This document shows, in pieces, positions 45,356 to 53,934 of a stretch of 64,000 bases of DNA. Positions within the stretch are counted from its first letter, which is position 1; each line of letters starts with the position of its first letter. The position numbers and the translations under genes were made by a program. Origin of the DNA: Sedimentitalea sp041224545 (GTDB lineage Bacteria; Pseudomonadota; Alphaproteobacteria; Rhodobacterales; Rhodobacteraceae); assembly GCF_041224545.1 (NCBI RefSeq), contig NZ_JBGFGP010000176.1, forward strand, positions 268,546 to 332,545. Direction: 5' to 3'. The notes beneath the pieces are model-generated. The model ran no database searches, was not told the origin of the DNA, and was given only the letters and a program-made list of their open reading frames with translations.

Positions 45356-45910
45356 ATGACGTCCATTCATGCCCGGTTCAACCACGCGTTACGGTCGCTG
45401 ATCGCCATCGCGCTCCTTTGCCTTGCGGCATCCGGTGCCTGGGCCGATATCGGACGTTTCGTCGGCCACTACACCGGTTCGGCCGAGATGATAGACATGG
45501 ACGGCACCACCGAGCCGCGCGACATGAGCGTCACCATCAGCCAGACCCGGAAGGGGTTTTCGGTCGAATGGACGACGACCAGGTACAAATCGGAAAACCG
45601 GATCAAGGAAGCGACTTTCATGATCGATTTCCTGCCGACCGATCGCGACGGTGTGTTTTCAGCGGCGATGAAACGCAATGTCTTTGGCCATCAGACCCAA
45701 CTCGATCCGATGCGTGGCGAACCCTATGTCTGGGCGCGCATCGAGGGGGATACGCTGACGGTGTTTTCGCTCTTCGTGAATGACAGCGGTGGCTACGAGA
45801 TGCAGCAGTTCGACCGCACGCTGACGCAAGGGGGGCTGGATCTGAAATTCACCCGAACCGCGAATGGCAAGGAAACCCGAACGACCGATGTGTTCCTGAA
45901 ACGGAACTGA
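45356..45910 (+). CDS. Secreted protein of unknown function
   Basis: A 184-residue protein with a signal peptide (hydrophobic stretch around LIAIALLCLAASGAWA, cut near residue 30). The mature part is beta-rich, with alternating charged residues (VTISQTRKGFSVEWTTTRYKSENR and TLTVFSLFVNDSGGYEMQQFDR). It looks like a small periplasmic beta-sandwich or lipocalin-like protein, but I do not recognise the family. I chose the ATG at 45356, 9 bases after GAGG. It is divergent from fumC. Confidence 0.75.
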   Translation: MTSIHARFNHALRSLIAIALLCLAASGAWADIGRFVGHYTGSAEMIDMDGTTEPRDMSVTISQTRKGFSVEWTTTRYKSENRIKEATFMIDFLPTDRDGVFSAAMKRNVFGHQTQLDPMRGEPYVWARIEGDTLTVFSLFVNDSGGYEMQQFDRTLTQGGLDLKFTRTANGKETRTTDVFLKRN

Positions 45911-45966
45911 GACGGGCGACCAGCTGCGCCACCCGACGTTTCAGCCAAACCCCTCTGCCCCGGTCG

Positions 45967-46452
45967 CTATTTTCGGAAACTGTCGAGCGACACGATCTCG
46001 GCGTCGGCCTTTTCCGCCGTCGCCTCGTCTTCCTGCGCGTGATCGGTGTTGATCGCCGCCGGCATCAGCGCCTCGACCTCGTCCGGCTCTTCTTCCTCTT
46101 CCGCATTTTCGAAACGCAGGCCGAATTCGACGGACGGGTCCACAAAGGTCTTGATCGCGTCATAGGGAATATACAGCGGTTCGGGCGCGTCCCCGAAATT
46201 CAGGGTAACCGCAAACCCGTCGTCACCGACATCAAGATTGTCGAACCAGTGCTGCATGACCACGGTCATCTCGCCCGGATAGCGATCACTCAGCCAATCG
46301 GCCAGTTCAACACCGGGATGCGAGGTGTCGAAGGTGATAAAAAAGTGATGCGCACCCGGCAGGCCATTCTCTGCCACGTCCTGCAGAACGGACTTGATCA
46401 GCCCGCGCATCGCTGCGTGCATCAGGTTTCCATAGTCGATATCGCGGGACAT
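45967..46452 (-). CDS. sspB: SspB-like ClpXP adaptor (alphaproteobacterial type)
   Basis: A 161-residue adaptor that delivers ssrA-tagged proteins to ClpXP. The substrate-binding body includes GAHHFFITFDTSHPGV and DGFAVTLNFGDAPEPLYIPYDAI. A flexible acidic linker (EEEEEPDEVEA) leads to the last ten residues, EIVSLDSFRK, the ClpX-binding tail seen in SspB. Both parts are intact. It stands alone between the secreted protein and the dmdB-like gene. Confidence 0.92.
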   Translation of the reverse strand: MSRDIDYGNLMHAAMRGLIKSVLQDVAENGLPGAHHFFITFDTSHPGVELADWLSDRYPGEMTVVMQHWFDNLDVGDDGFAVTLNFGDAPEPLYIPYDAIKTFVDPSVEFGLRFENAEEEEEPDEVEALMPAAINTDHAQEDEATAEKADAEIVSLDSFRK

Positions 46453-46550
46453 TTATTTTTCCAAACCAGGAGACTGCCTAAGCATAAGGGATTCGAGCAT
46501 AAACAAAACCCTGCGACAACCCCAATTTGACCTGCGACGGGCCGCAAACG

Positions 46551-46574
46551 AAAAGGACGGACCACATGGGTCCG
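46551..46574 (-). terminator. Rho-independent terminator after the dmdB-like gene
   Basis: On the minus strand CGGACC and GGTCCG (46558-46563 and 46569-46574) form a perfect 6-base stem with a 5-base loop, followed by TCCTTTTCGTTT. It lies 37 bases after the stop of the acyl-CoA ligase. Confidence 0.65.
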
Positions 46575-46610
46575 CACCTCGCCGGGTTTTCGGCATTGCA
46601 CTGCGACCGA

Positions 46611-48230
46611 TCAGCCGATCAACGCATCCGCGAACTGTTCGCGCAGCGTCCGTTTCAGCACCTTGCCCGTTGCGTTGAGCGGCAGTTCATCCACGAACAC
46701 CACCTTGTCGGGCACCTGCCAGCTCGCGATCTTGCCGTCATAGAAGGCCAGCAATTCTTCCTCGGTCGGCGCTTCGTTCTCGGCGACAACCGCAACAAGC
46801 AATGGGCGCTCGTCCCATTTCAGGTGCCGCACCCCGATGACGGCGGCATTGGCCAGCTTGGGATGCCCCATGGCGATATTCTCAAGCTCGACCGAGCTGA
46901 TCCATTCCCCGCCGGACTTGATGATATCCTTGGACCTGTCGCGAATGGTCATGAAACCGTCCGGATCAAGCGTCGCGACATCTCCTGTCGCGAACCAGCC
47001 GTCCTGCAACGTTTCCTGATCTTCCATGCGGAAATAGCTGTCGATGACCCAATGCCCCCGCACCAGAAGATCGCCCTGCGTCTCCCCGTCGTTCGGCAGC
47101 GTCTTGCCCTCTTCGTCCACCACCTTCAGTTCGACGCCGAATGGCGGACGACCCTGGTTTTCACGCACCTTGTGCTGCGCCTCGATGGGCAGTTCAAGGT
47201 GCTTGGCCAGCGGAATATTCACCGAACCCAGCGGGCTCATTTCGGACATGCCCCACGCATGAATGGTATCGACGCCGAAATCCTCGCGGAACTGCTTCAT
47301 CATCGACGGTGGACAGGCCGATCCGCCGACAACCGTCCGCTTGAGACTGTCCAGCTTGCTGCCCATGCGCTTGGCATGCGCCAGCAATCCCAGCCAGATG
47401 GTCGGCACACCCAGTGCCATCGTCACGTGATGCCCGTCGATCAGCTTGACCAGGCTCTCGCCATCCAGCCCCGGCCCCGGCATCGCCAGCCGGCTCCCGG
47501 CCATCGCCGCGCAATAGGGCACGCCCCAGGCATTGACGTGGAACATCGGCACCACGGGCATCACCACATCCATCGCCGTCAGCCCGAGCGTATCCGCCAG
47601 GTTGGCCGCATAGCTGTGCAACAGCGTGGAGCGATGCGAATACAGAACGCCCTTGGGATTTCCGGTGGTCCCCGACGTGTAACACAGGCTCGAGGCGGTA
47701 TTCTCGTCGAACACCGGCCATTCGTAATTCTCGTCACCGGTTTCGATCAGCTCGTCATAGAACATCAGACCTGGCACCTGTTCGGCCAATGCCTCGTCGC
47801 GCGGGCCCATCAGGACCACATGCTTGAGATTGGGCAGGTGCTCGCCGAGCTTTGCAACGATCGGCAGGAAGGTGGCATCGAGAAACAGAACCTGATCATC
47901 CGCATGGTTGATGATATAGATCAGCTGTTCGGGAAACAGGCGCGGGTTGATGGTATGACAGACGAACCCCGCCCCCGACACGCCGAAATAGATCTCCAGG
48001 TGGCGCCGGTTGTTCCACGCGATCGTGCCACAGCGTGCCTGCGGTTCAAGGCCCAGCTTGTGCAGCGCCGATCCCAGCTTGCGGGAATTGCGCGCCACCT
48101 CGCGCCAGTTCGTGCGGGTTACGCCCCCCGATGTTTCGACCGACACGATCTCGGTGTCGCCATGATAGGTCGCGGCGTGATCGATCAGCGACGAAATCAG
48201 CAGGGGTGCAGTCATCATCTGGCCCAGCAT
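46611..48230 (-). CDS. dmdB: DmdB-like 3-(methylthio)propionyl-CoA ligase
   Basis: A 539-residue AMP-forming acyl-CoA ligase. The phosphate loop YTSGTTGNPKG is at residues 184-194, and the adenylation region includes HAWGMSEMSPLG and DRSKDIIKSGGEWISSVELE. The N terminus MLGQMMTAPLLISSLIDHAA and the overall sequence match, from memory, DmdB of Ruegeria, which activates methylthiopropionate from DMSP demethylation. The rest of that pathway (dmdA, dmdC, dmdD) is not in the window, so a medium-chain fatty acid role is also possible. It is followed by a clear terminator. Confidence 0.82.
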   Translation of the reverse strand: MLGQMMTAPLLISSLIDHAATYHGDTEIVSVETSGGVTRTNWREVARNSRKLGSALHKLGLEPQARCGTIAWNNRRHLEIYFGVSGAGFVCHTINPRLFPEQLIYIINHADDQVLFLDATFLPIVAKLGEHLPNLKHVVLMGPRDEALAEQVPGLMFYDELIETGDENYEWPVFDENTASSLCYTSGTTGNPKGVLYSHRSTLLHSYAANLADTLGLTAMDVVMPVVPMFHVNAWGVPYCAAMAGSRLAMPGPGLDGESLVKLIDGHHVTMALGVPTIWLGLLAHAKRMGSKLDSLKRTVVGGSACPPSMMKQFREDFGVDTIHAWGMSEMSPLGSVNIPLAKHLELPIEAQHKVRENQGRPPFGVELKVVDEEGKTLPNDGETQGDLLVRGHWVIDSYFRMEDQETLQDGWFATGDVATLDPDGFMTIRDRSKDIIKSGGEWISSVELENIAMGHPKLANAAVIGVRHLKWDERPLLVAVVAENEAPTEEELLAFYDGKIASWQVPDKVVFVDELPLNATGKVLKRTLREQFADALIG

Positions 48231-48424
48231 GCAAGGCTCCTCGTAAAATGCTTCTGGACGGGCACAGGCCCGTACGCGTTCCGGATAGATGAGGCGTCGT
48301 CACGGGTCCGGCCATGCAGGTCGCCCGTCTGTCCGTCTCCTCCTCCGCGCAGCCTGCCAAGGTTGCCGCGCGATGGCAATATCGGGCTTGCCCCGAAATC
48401 GCACTCCGGATAGCCATTTGGCAA

Positions 48425-48901
48425 ATGACCTTGCGTTACCACTCACCGCTGAGCCCGCCCGAACAGCTTGCCGCCGGGCTCGCCACGCCGCAAACCCTCG
48501 CCCTGGCGGATCGCGTGCGCTATGCCGAGCTCGACATCCTGCACCATGTCAACAACAAATCCTACATGGGCTGGTTCGAAACCCTGCGGGTCGCACATTT
48601 CGACATGTTCTGTGCCCGCCACTTCGCACCGAACGGCAAACCGCGCCTGGTGCTGCGCAACGCCAACATGCAATTCATCCGCGAGATGGTGATGGGCGAA
48701 GACTATGTCGCCACCGCCCGCGTGAGCGCCTTCCGAACCACGTCCTACACGCTCGAACAACAGCTCTGGTCAGGCGATCTGCGCGCCACCCTGACCGCCG
48801 TGATGGTCCTGCTCACCCCCGACGGCGCCGGACGCATGCCGCTTCCCGCCAGCCTCAGACAGCAGTTCGAACAGCAGGAAGGCGCAAGCCCGCCCGCCTG
48901 A
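48425..48901 (+). CDS. Hotdog-fold acyl-CoA thioesterase
   Basis: A 158-residue protein with the 4HBT fold: VRYAELDILHHVNNKSYMGWFETLR is the acidic-His active-site pattern, and VLRNANMQFIREMVMGEDYVATARV follows. It probably hydrolyses acyl-CoA in the cytoplasm. The start at 48425 is chosen by alignment; the frame is open 111 bases further upstream. It is divergent from the dmdB-like gene and ends in the DNA of a 3'-end repeat element that belongs to pgi. Confidence 0.85.
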   Translation: MTLRYHSPLSPPEQLAAGLATPQTLALADRVRYAELDILHHVNNKSYMGWFETLRVAHFDMFCARHFAPNGKPRLVLRNANMQFIREMVMGEDYVATARVSAFRTTSYTLEQQLWSGDLRATLTAVMVLLTPDGAGRMPLPASLRQQFEQQEGASPPA

Positions 48902-48908
48902 CCCGCCC

Positions 48909-48987
48909 CTTCATCTTTGCAGAAATACTCCGGGGGTGAACGGTGAAAATCCCGATTTTCACCGGAGGGGGCAGCGCCCCCTGCCCC
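48909..48987 (-). repeat. Two-hairpin 3'-end element, copy 2
   Basis: Read on the minus strand from the pgi stop: a GC hairpin (GGGGGC GCT GCCCCC), then a perfect 11-base hairpin (CGGTGAAAATC and GATTTTCACCG, 2-base gap), then CCCCCGGAGTATTTC and CAAAGATGAAG. The order and outer blocks match copy 1 after trpE, but the second hairpin has a different sequence. This suggests that the pairing is under selection. Confidence 0.65.
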
Positions 48988-48989
48988 GG

Positions 48990-50609
48990 TCAGGCGGCGC
49001 CACCGTGCCGGTGCACATATTCGACAAGCGCCGCGGTCGAGCCATCCTTGCCCGACGCAGCCCGCGTTCCATCGACCACAGGCCCCAGGGTCGTCGCCAG
49101 TTCCTTGCCAAGCTCGACCCCCCACTGGTCAAAGGAGTTGATGCCCAGGATGACCCCTTCGACAAAAACCCTGTGCTCATAGAGCGCGATGATCTGGCCC
49201 AGTTGAAACGGCGTCAGAAGCGGATAGACCAGCGTCGTCGACGGGCGGTTTCCGGGAAACACCCGATGCCGCGCCTGACGCTCGAGCTCGGCCCCCTCGA
49301 ACCCCTGCCCCGCCATGCGCGCGCGCGCCTCGTCGAGCGATCGCCCCCGCATCAGCGCTTCCGATTGCGCCAGGCAATTCGCCACCAGCAGGCGATGCTG
49401 ATGCGCCAGATCCGGTTCGTGCCCCAGCGCCGCCACCATGAATTCGCATGGCACGACACCGGTTCCCTGGTGGATCAGCTGATAGAAAGCATGCTGGCCA
49501 TTGGTGCCCGGTTCGCCCCAGACGACCGGCCCCGACGCAACCGCCAGATCGCCACCATCCATCGCCACGCTCTTGCCGTTGGATTCCATCTCGAGTTGCT
49601 GCAGATAGGCCGGCAGGCGCGCAAGGCGCTGATCGTAAGGCAGCACCGCGCGCGTCGGATACCCGCAGACCTGATGATGCCATATCCCGATCAGCGCAAG
49701 CAGCACCGGCAGGTTCTCATGCCATGCCGCGGCCTGGAAATGCCGGTCCATCGCCTGACCGCCCCTGAGAAACGCGTCAAAGGCCTCCGGGCCGATGGCA
49801 AGCATCAGCGACAGACCGATCGGCCCCCAGACCGAGTAGCGTCCGCCGACCCAATCCTCGAACCCGAAGACATGCGCATCGTCGATACCGAACTCCGCCG
49901 TCCGATCCTCTGCCGTCGAGAGCGCCGCGAATTGCATCGCCGGATCGCCGCCGCCTTCCACGAGCCAGGCCCGCGCGGTGCGGGCATTGGTCATGGTCTC
50001 GATGGTGGTGAATGTCTTTGACGCCACGATGACCAGCGTGGTCTTCGGATCGAGACCGCGCAGGGTGTCGGAAATATGCGCTCCGTCCACGTTGGAAACG
50101 AAATGACAACGCGGTCCGTCGTGATAGGGCGACAAGGCAAGCGTCGCCATCGCCGGGCCAAGATCCGACCCGCCGATCCCGATATTCACCACATCGGTAA
50201 ACGCACCGCCGGCCCCGCGTTTCCGGCCGGAGCGGACCGCGTCGGAAAATTCACGCATGCGCGAGAGCGTTTCCAGAACGGCGGGCATCACGTCGACCCC
50301 GCCCGTTATCACCGGTCCGCCATCGAGGTTGCGCAGCGCCGTGTGCAGGACCGCGCGGTCTTCGGTCTCGTTGATCCGCGCGCCCGCGAACATCGCCGCT
50401 CGCCGCCCGGCAAGATCGACCTCGTCGCAAAGCGCAAAGAGCGCCTCCATGATCCTCGCATCGACAAGCGTCTTGGAATAATCCAGCCGCAGATCCCCGG
50501 CTTGCGCCGAAAATGTCGCGGCGCGTTCGGGATCGGTGGCGAACAGGTCGAGGATCCGTCGCGACGCCGCGGTCTCGTGCAGTTTTTTCAGACCGGTCCA
50601 GTCAACCAT
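48990..50609 (-). CDS. pgi: Glucose-6-phosphate isomerase
   Basis: A 539-residue enzyme that interconverts glucose-6-phosphate and fructose-6-phosphate. The signatures WVGGRYSVWGPIG and GEPGTNGQHAFYQLIHQG (catalytic Glu and His) are present. The start at 50609 follows a GGAG site. It is the last gene of zwf-pgl-pgi; the pgl stop is only 3 bases upstream. A two-hairpin repeat element follows its stop on the same strand. Confidence 0.97.
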   Translation of the reverse strand: MVDWTGLKKLHETAASRRILDLFATDPERAATFSAQAGDLRLDYSKTLVDARIMEALFALCDEVDLAGRRAAMFAGARINETEDRAVLHTALRNLDGGPVITGGVDVMPAVLETLSRMREFSDAVRSGRKRGAGGAFTDVVNIGIGGSDLGPAMATLALSPYHDGPRCHFVSNVDGAHISDTLRGLDPKTTLVIVASKTFTTIETMTNARTARAWLVEGGGDPAMQFAALSTAEDRTAEFGIDDAHVFGFEDWVGGRYSVWGPIGLSLMLAIGPEAFDAFLRGGQAMDRHFQAAAWHENLPVLLALIGIWHHQVCGYPTRAVLPYDQRLARLPAYLQQLEMESNGKSVAMDGGDLAVASGPVVWGEPGTNGQHAFYQLIHQGTGVVPCEFMVAALGHEPDLAHQHRLLVANCLAQSEALMRGRSLDEARARMAGQGFEGAELERQARHRVFPGNRPSTTLVYPLLTPFQLGQIIALYEHRVFVEGVILGINSFDQWGVELGKELATTLGPVVDGTRAASGKDGSTAALVEYVHRHGGAA

Positions 50610-50612
50610 GTG

Positions 50613-51284
50613 TCACTCCGCCCAATGGATCGTCATTTCGTCCAGCACCGCGCGGACCGGCGCGTCTTCGGGAGGCAGATCCTGCGCCCTCTCCAGCGCC
50701 GCGCGCTTCTCGGCGCCAAAGATCACCAGATGCTTTGCCATCGCGCCGTTCAGCACCCGTGCGCTCAGGCTGACCCGTGTTTCCGGCACCGTTGCGGGCC
50801 GCAGGACCGACAGGATCGGCGCGTCATCCGCGAGCGCCGCCTGCAACCCATCCGCACCGGGAAACAGCGAGGCCGTGTGCATGTCTTCGCCCATCCCAAG
50901 CAGCAGCACCGAAATCGGCAGGTCCGGTTCCAGCCGTGCCGCAACCTCGGGCAGCACGCTGTCGGGCTCGGAGTCCGGCACATGAAACGGCAGCAGCGTC
51001 GCCGCAGCCGCCCGCCCGGTCAGCAGCCGCGCGGCGATCAGTCCCGCATTGCTGCGCGGATCGTCCTGCGGCACCCACCGTTCGTCGGTTGCAAAGACAT
51101 GCACCCGGCTCCAGTCGAGATCGGCAGCGCAAAGCGCATCGAAAATCGGCCCGGGCGTCGTGCCCCCCGGAACGGCAAGCGAGGCATGGTCATGCGTCAG
51201 CAAAACCGATTCGAGACTCCCCGCAAGCGTGTTCGCCAGGTCGATCGCCGCGAGTTCGCGATCCGCGTATTCTACGATATTCAT
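50613..51284 (-). CDS. pgl: 6-phosphogluconolactonase
   Basis: A 223-residue enzyme of the DevB/SOL type that hydrolyses 6-phosphogluconolactone. The motifs VPGGTTPGPIFDALC, VFATDERWV and LLGMGEDMHTASLFPG are diagnostic. It works between Zwf and the Entner-Doudoroff dehydratase. The start at 51284 overlaps the zwf stop by 4 bases, and pgi begins 3 bases after its end, so all three are coupled. An in-frame start 18 bases upstream is less likely. Confidence 0.95.
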   Translation of the reverse strand: MNIVEYADRELAAIDLANTLAGSLESVLLTHDHASLAVPGGTTPGPIFDALCAADLDWSRVHVFATDERWVPQDDPRSNAGLIAARLLTGRAAAATLLPFHVPDSEPDSVLPEVAARLEPDLPISVLLLGMGEDMHTASLFPGADGLQAALADDAPILSVLRPATVPETRVSLSARVLNGAMAKHLVIFGAEKRAALERAQDLPPEDAPVRAVLDEMTIHWAE

Positions 51285-52738
51285 GGTTTGATTCCCCGCC
51301 ACATGCGACCGTCGCGCCGCAACATCTGGTCCGCGTCGACCGGGCCCACACTACCACTTTCATAGGGTTTGGGCACCTCTCCGCGCGCCTGCCATCCGGC
51401 GATGACCGGATCGGCCCAGGCCCAGGCGGCCTCGACCTCGTCGCCGCGCATGAACAGCGTCTGGTTGCCCCGGATCACATCCATGATCAGCCGTTCGTAA
51501 GCGTCCGGCGGATCGCCCCCGTCAGGGCCAAGCGCATCGGCAAAGGTCATGTCAAGCGGCACATCGACCAGCCGCATGCCGCCGGGGCCGGGTTCCTTGA
51601 TCGTCACCTGCAGGGTGATTCCCTCGTTCGGCTGCAACCGGATCGACAGGACATTCGCGTGCCGGCCGGCTTCGGGTCCGAAAATCGAATGCGGCGCATC
51701 CTTGAACACCACGCTGATCACCGAAGAGCGCGCCACCAACCGCTTGCCCGTGCGCAGGTAGAACGGCGTGCCCGCCCACCGCCAGTTGCTGATATGCGTC
51801 CTCAGGGCGACATAGCTTTCGGTGCTGCTGCGCGGATTGCCCGCCGCTTCGCGATAGCCCGGATGCTCTCCGTCGAGCGCCTCGTACTGGCCACGCACGA
51901 TGTGATGGGGCTCGACCGGGTCCAGCGCCCGGATCACCTTGAGTTTTTCGTCCCGCACCGCGTCCGGGTCGAATTTCGCCGGCGGTTCCATCGCGATCAG
52001 ACACAAGAGCTGCATCAGATGGTTCTGCACCATGTCCCGCATCGCACCGGCCTTGTCGTAATACTCGCCACGCCCTCCGACCCCCACGGTTTCCGCGACA
52101 GTGATCTGGATGTGGTCCACATACTGGCTGTTCCAGAGCGGCTCGAACAGCATGTTGCCAAAGCGAATCGCCATCAGGTTCTGCACGGTTTCCTTGCCGA
52201 GATAATGATCGATGCGGTAAATCTGTCCTTCGTCGAAATGTTCGGCCAGGGTATCGTTCAGCGCCCGCGCGGTCGCCAGATCGTGGCCAAACGGTTTTTC
52301 GACAACGATACGCGACTGCTCGGTCGCCATCCCGTGCAGGTGAATCCGTTCAGCCAGGTCGCCGAACAGAGCCGGGGCCACCGAGAAATAAAACGCCCGC
52401 ACCGCCCCTTCGCGCATCTTGCCCGCCAGATCCTCCCAGCCATCAGTGCCGCGCGCATCGACCCTCACGTAATCGGTGCGTGCAAGAAACGCCTCCAGTT
52501 GCGGGCAGTCCGCGTCGGCGGCACCGCCATATTCAACGATCGCATCGCGCACCATCGCACGATATTCATCGATGTCATGCCCGGACCGCGCCGCCCCGAA
52601 AACCCGTGCTTCCTCGGGCATTTGCCCTGCGCAGAACCGGCGATACAGAGCCGGCAGGATCTTGCGCCGCGCAAGGTCGCCCGTGCCGCCGAATATCACC
52701 AGATCGAACGGTTCCACCGGAATGACTCGTGATACCAT
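51281..52738 (-). CDS. zwf: Glucose-6-phosphate 1-dehydrogenase
   Basis: A 485-residue NADP-linked enzyme that opens the Entner-Doudoroff and oxidative pentose phosphate routes. The dinucleotide loop is FGGTGDLARRK (residues 16-26), and the active-site motif RIDHYLGKE is at 175-183. It leads the zwf-pgl-pgi operon. A LacI-type operator lies 39-54 bases upstream of the start (52777-52792), overlapping a second inverted repeat, so sugar-responsive repression is likely. The regulator gene is not in the window. Confidence 0.97.
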   Translation of the reverse strand: MVSRVIPVEPFDLVIFGGTGDLARRKILPALYRRFCAGQMPEEARVFGAARSGHDIDEYRAMVRDAIVEYGGAADADCPQLEAFLARTDYVRVDARGTDGWEDLAGKMREGAVRAFYFSVAPALFGDLAERIHLHGMATEQSRIVVEKPFGHDLATARALNDTLAEHFDEGQIYRIDHYLGKETVQNLMAIRFGNMLFEPLWNSQYVDHIQITVAETVGVGGRGEYYDKAGAMRDMVQNHLMQLLCLIAMEPPAKFDPDAVRDEKLKVIRALDPVEPHHIVRGQYEALDGEHPGYREAAGNPRSSTESYVALRTHISNWRWAGTPFYLRTGKRLVARSSVISVVFKDAPHSIFGPEAGRHANVLSIRLQPNEGITLQVTIKEPGPGGMRLVDVPLDMTFADALGPDGGDPPDAYERLIMDVIRGNQTLFMRGDEVEAAWAWADPVIAGWQARGEVPKPYESGSVGPVDADQMLRRDGRMWRGIKP

Positions 52739-52776
52739 GATCAGCCCTACCCTTGTGTTGAGGTGATTCAAGTCGA

Positions 52777-52792
52777 ATGTTAGCGCTCACAT
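52777..52792. promoter_or_regulatory. LacI-type operator upstream of zwf
   Basis: ATGTTAGCGCTCACAT is a 16-base near palindrome with a central GCGC; seven of eight half-site positions pair. This is close to the usual LacI-family operator TGTTAGCGCTAACA. It lies between divergent zwf and the radical SAM gene, nearer to zwf. Confidence 0.6.
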
Positions 52793-52812
52793 ACACCAAC
52801 GCTGCGGTGTAT
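52791..52812. promoter_or_regulatory. Second inverted repeat upstream of zwf
   Basis: ATACACC (52791-52797) and GGTGTAT (52806-52812) are perfect complements with an 8-base spacer, directly next to the LacI-type site. A TTGACA on the minus strand at 52821-52826 could be the zwf -35 box, although no good -10 is seen at the right distance. Confidence 0.4.
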
Positions 52813-52903
52813 CACAACTGTGTCAATCGCCGTATTGTCACGTTTCTCCGCCGACCTGCCTCGGCTAAACCGGTTTCATGCTTAACACAACGAAAGATGA
52901 CAA

Positions 52904-53857
52904 ATGAAAGATCTGGACGCAAAACCCGCCAATATCGGCAAGTTCCAGGATCGATTTGTCACCGCCGATGGCCAGGAGCGGGCCTCGGTGTCACTCGGCA
53001 AGCCGGAAACGCTGTGGTTCAACACCGGGACGCAATGCAACATAGAATGCGCGAATTGCTATATCCTGAGCAGTCCGACGAATGACGCCCTGGTCTACAT
53101 GACCGCGAGCGAGGTCATCGGTTATCTCGACCAGATAGCAGAGCGCGCATGGCCGATCCGCGAAATCGGGTTTACCGGCGGCGAACCCTTCATGAACCCC
53201 CAGATGATCGACATGGCGCGCGCCGCGCTGTCGCGCGGTTACGAGGTACTGATCCTGACCAATGCCATGCGCCCGATGATGCGCGAACGTGTACAAAACG
53301 GGCTCGCCGCCCTGCATGCAGAGTTCGGGGCGAAACTGACATTGCGGGTCTCGCTCGACCATCACAGCCGCACCGTTCACGACAAGGAACGTGGTGCCGG
53401 CAGTTTTGACAAGACGCTGGCCGGGATGGCATGGCTGCGCGATACCGGCATTCGAACGACGGTGGCCGGACGAGCGCAGTTCGCTGAAAGCGAGACCTCG
53501 GCCCGCACCGGCTTTGCGGCGCTGTTTCAGGCGCATCGCTTTGCAATCGACGCGCAAAATCCGGCGGAGCTGGTGCTGTTCCCGGAAATGGATGAAACCA
53601 TCGAGGTTCCCGAGATCACCACCGCCTGCTGGGACATTCTGGGCAAGCGGCCAGAGGATGTCATGTGCGCCTCTTCGCGCATGGTGGTCAAACGCAAGGG
53701 GGCCGAACACCCCGCCGTGCTGGCGTGTACCCTGCTGCCCTATGTGCCGGAGTTCGAACTCGGCACGACCCTTGCCGAAGCCGAACGCGACGTGCATCTG
53801 AACCATCCGCACTGCGCCAAGTTCTGCGTTCTGGGCGGGGCAAGCTGCTCTGCGTGA
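52904..53857 (+). CDS. Orphan radical SAM enzyme with cysteine-rich C terminus
   Basis: A 317-residue radical SAM protein. The cluster motif CNIECANC puts the iron-sulfur ligands at Cys45, Cys49 and Cys52, followed by GGEP at 92-95. The C-terminal third has six more cysteines (242, 255, 275, 304, 308 and 315), enough for an auxiliary SPASM-like cluster. Such proteins often modify peptides or small molecules, but no peptide gene or partner is next to it. A long hairpin 33 bases after the stop probably ends the transcript. I do not recognise a characterised family member. Confidence 0.87.
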   Translation: MKDLDAKPANIGKFQDRFVTADGQERASVSLGKPETLWFNTGTQCNIECANCYILSSPTNDALVYMTASEVIGYLDQIAERAWPIREIGFTGGEPFMNPQMIDMARAALSRGYEVLILTNAMRPMMRERVQNGLAALHAEFGAKLTLRVSLDHHSRTVHDKERGAGSFDKTLAGMAWLRDTGIRTTVAGRAQFAESETSARTGFAALFQAHRFAIDAQNPAELVLFPEMDETIEVPEITTACWDILGKRPEDVMCASSRMVVKRKGAEHPAVLACTLLPYVPEFELGTTLAEAERDVHLNHPHCAKFCVLGGASCSA

Positions 53858-53889
53858 ACACACCACGCAACTGCGGCGGAACCTGTGAC

Positions 53890-53934
53890 ACACGGCTTGG
53901 ACTGACCCTTTTGCCGGTCTGAGGAAAGCCGTGT
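53890..53934 (+). terminator. Hairpin after the radical SAM gene
   Basis: ACACGGCTT (53890-53898) and AAGCCGTGT (53926-53934) pair perfectly over 9 bases, with an inner GACC-GGTC stem between. It lies 33 bases after the stop and may end transcription, though no T run follows. Confidence 0.45.
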
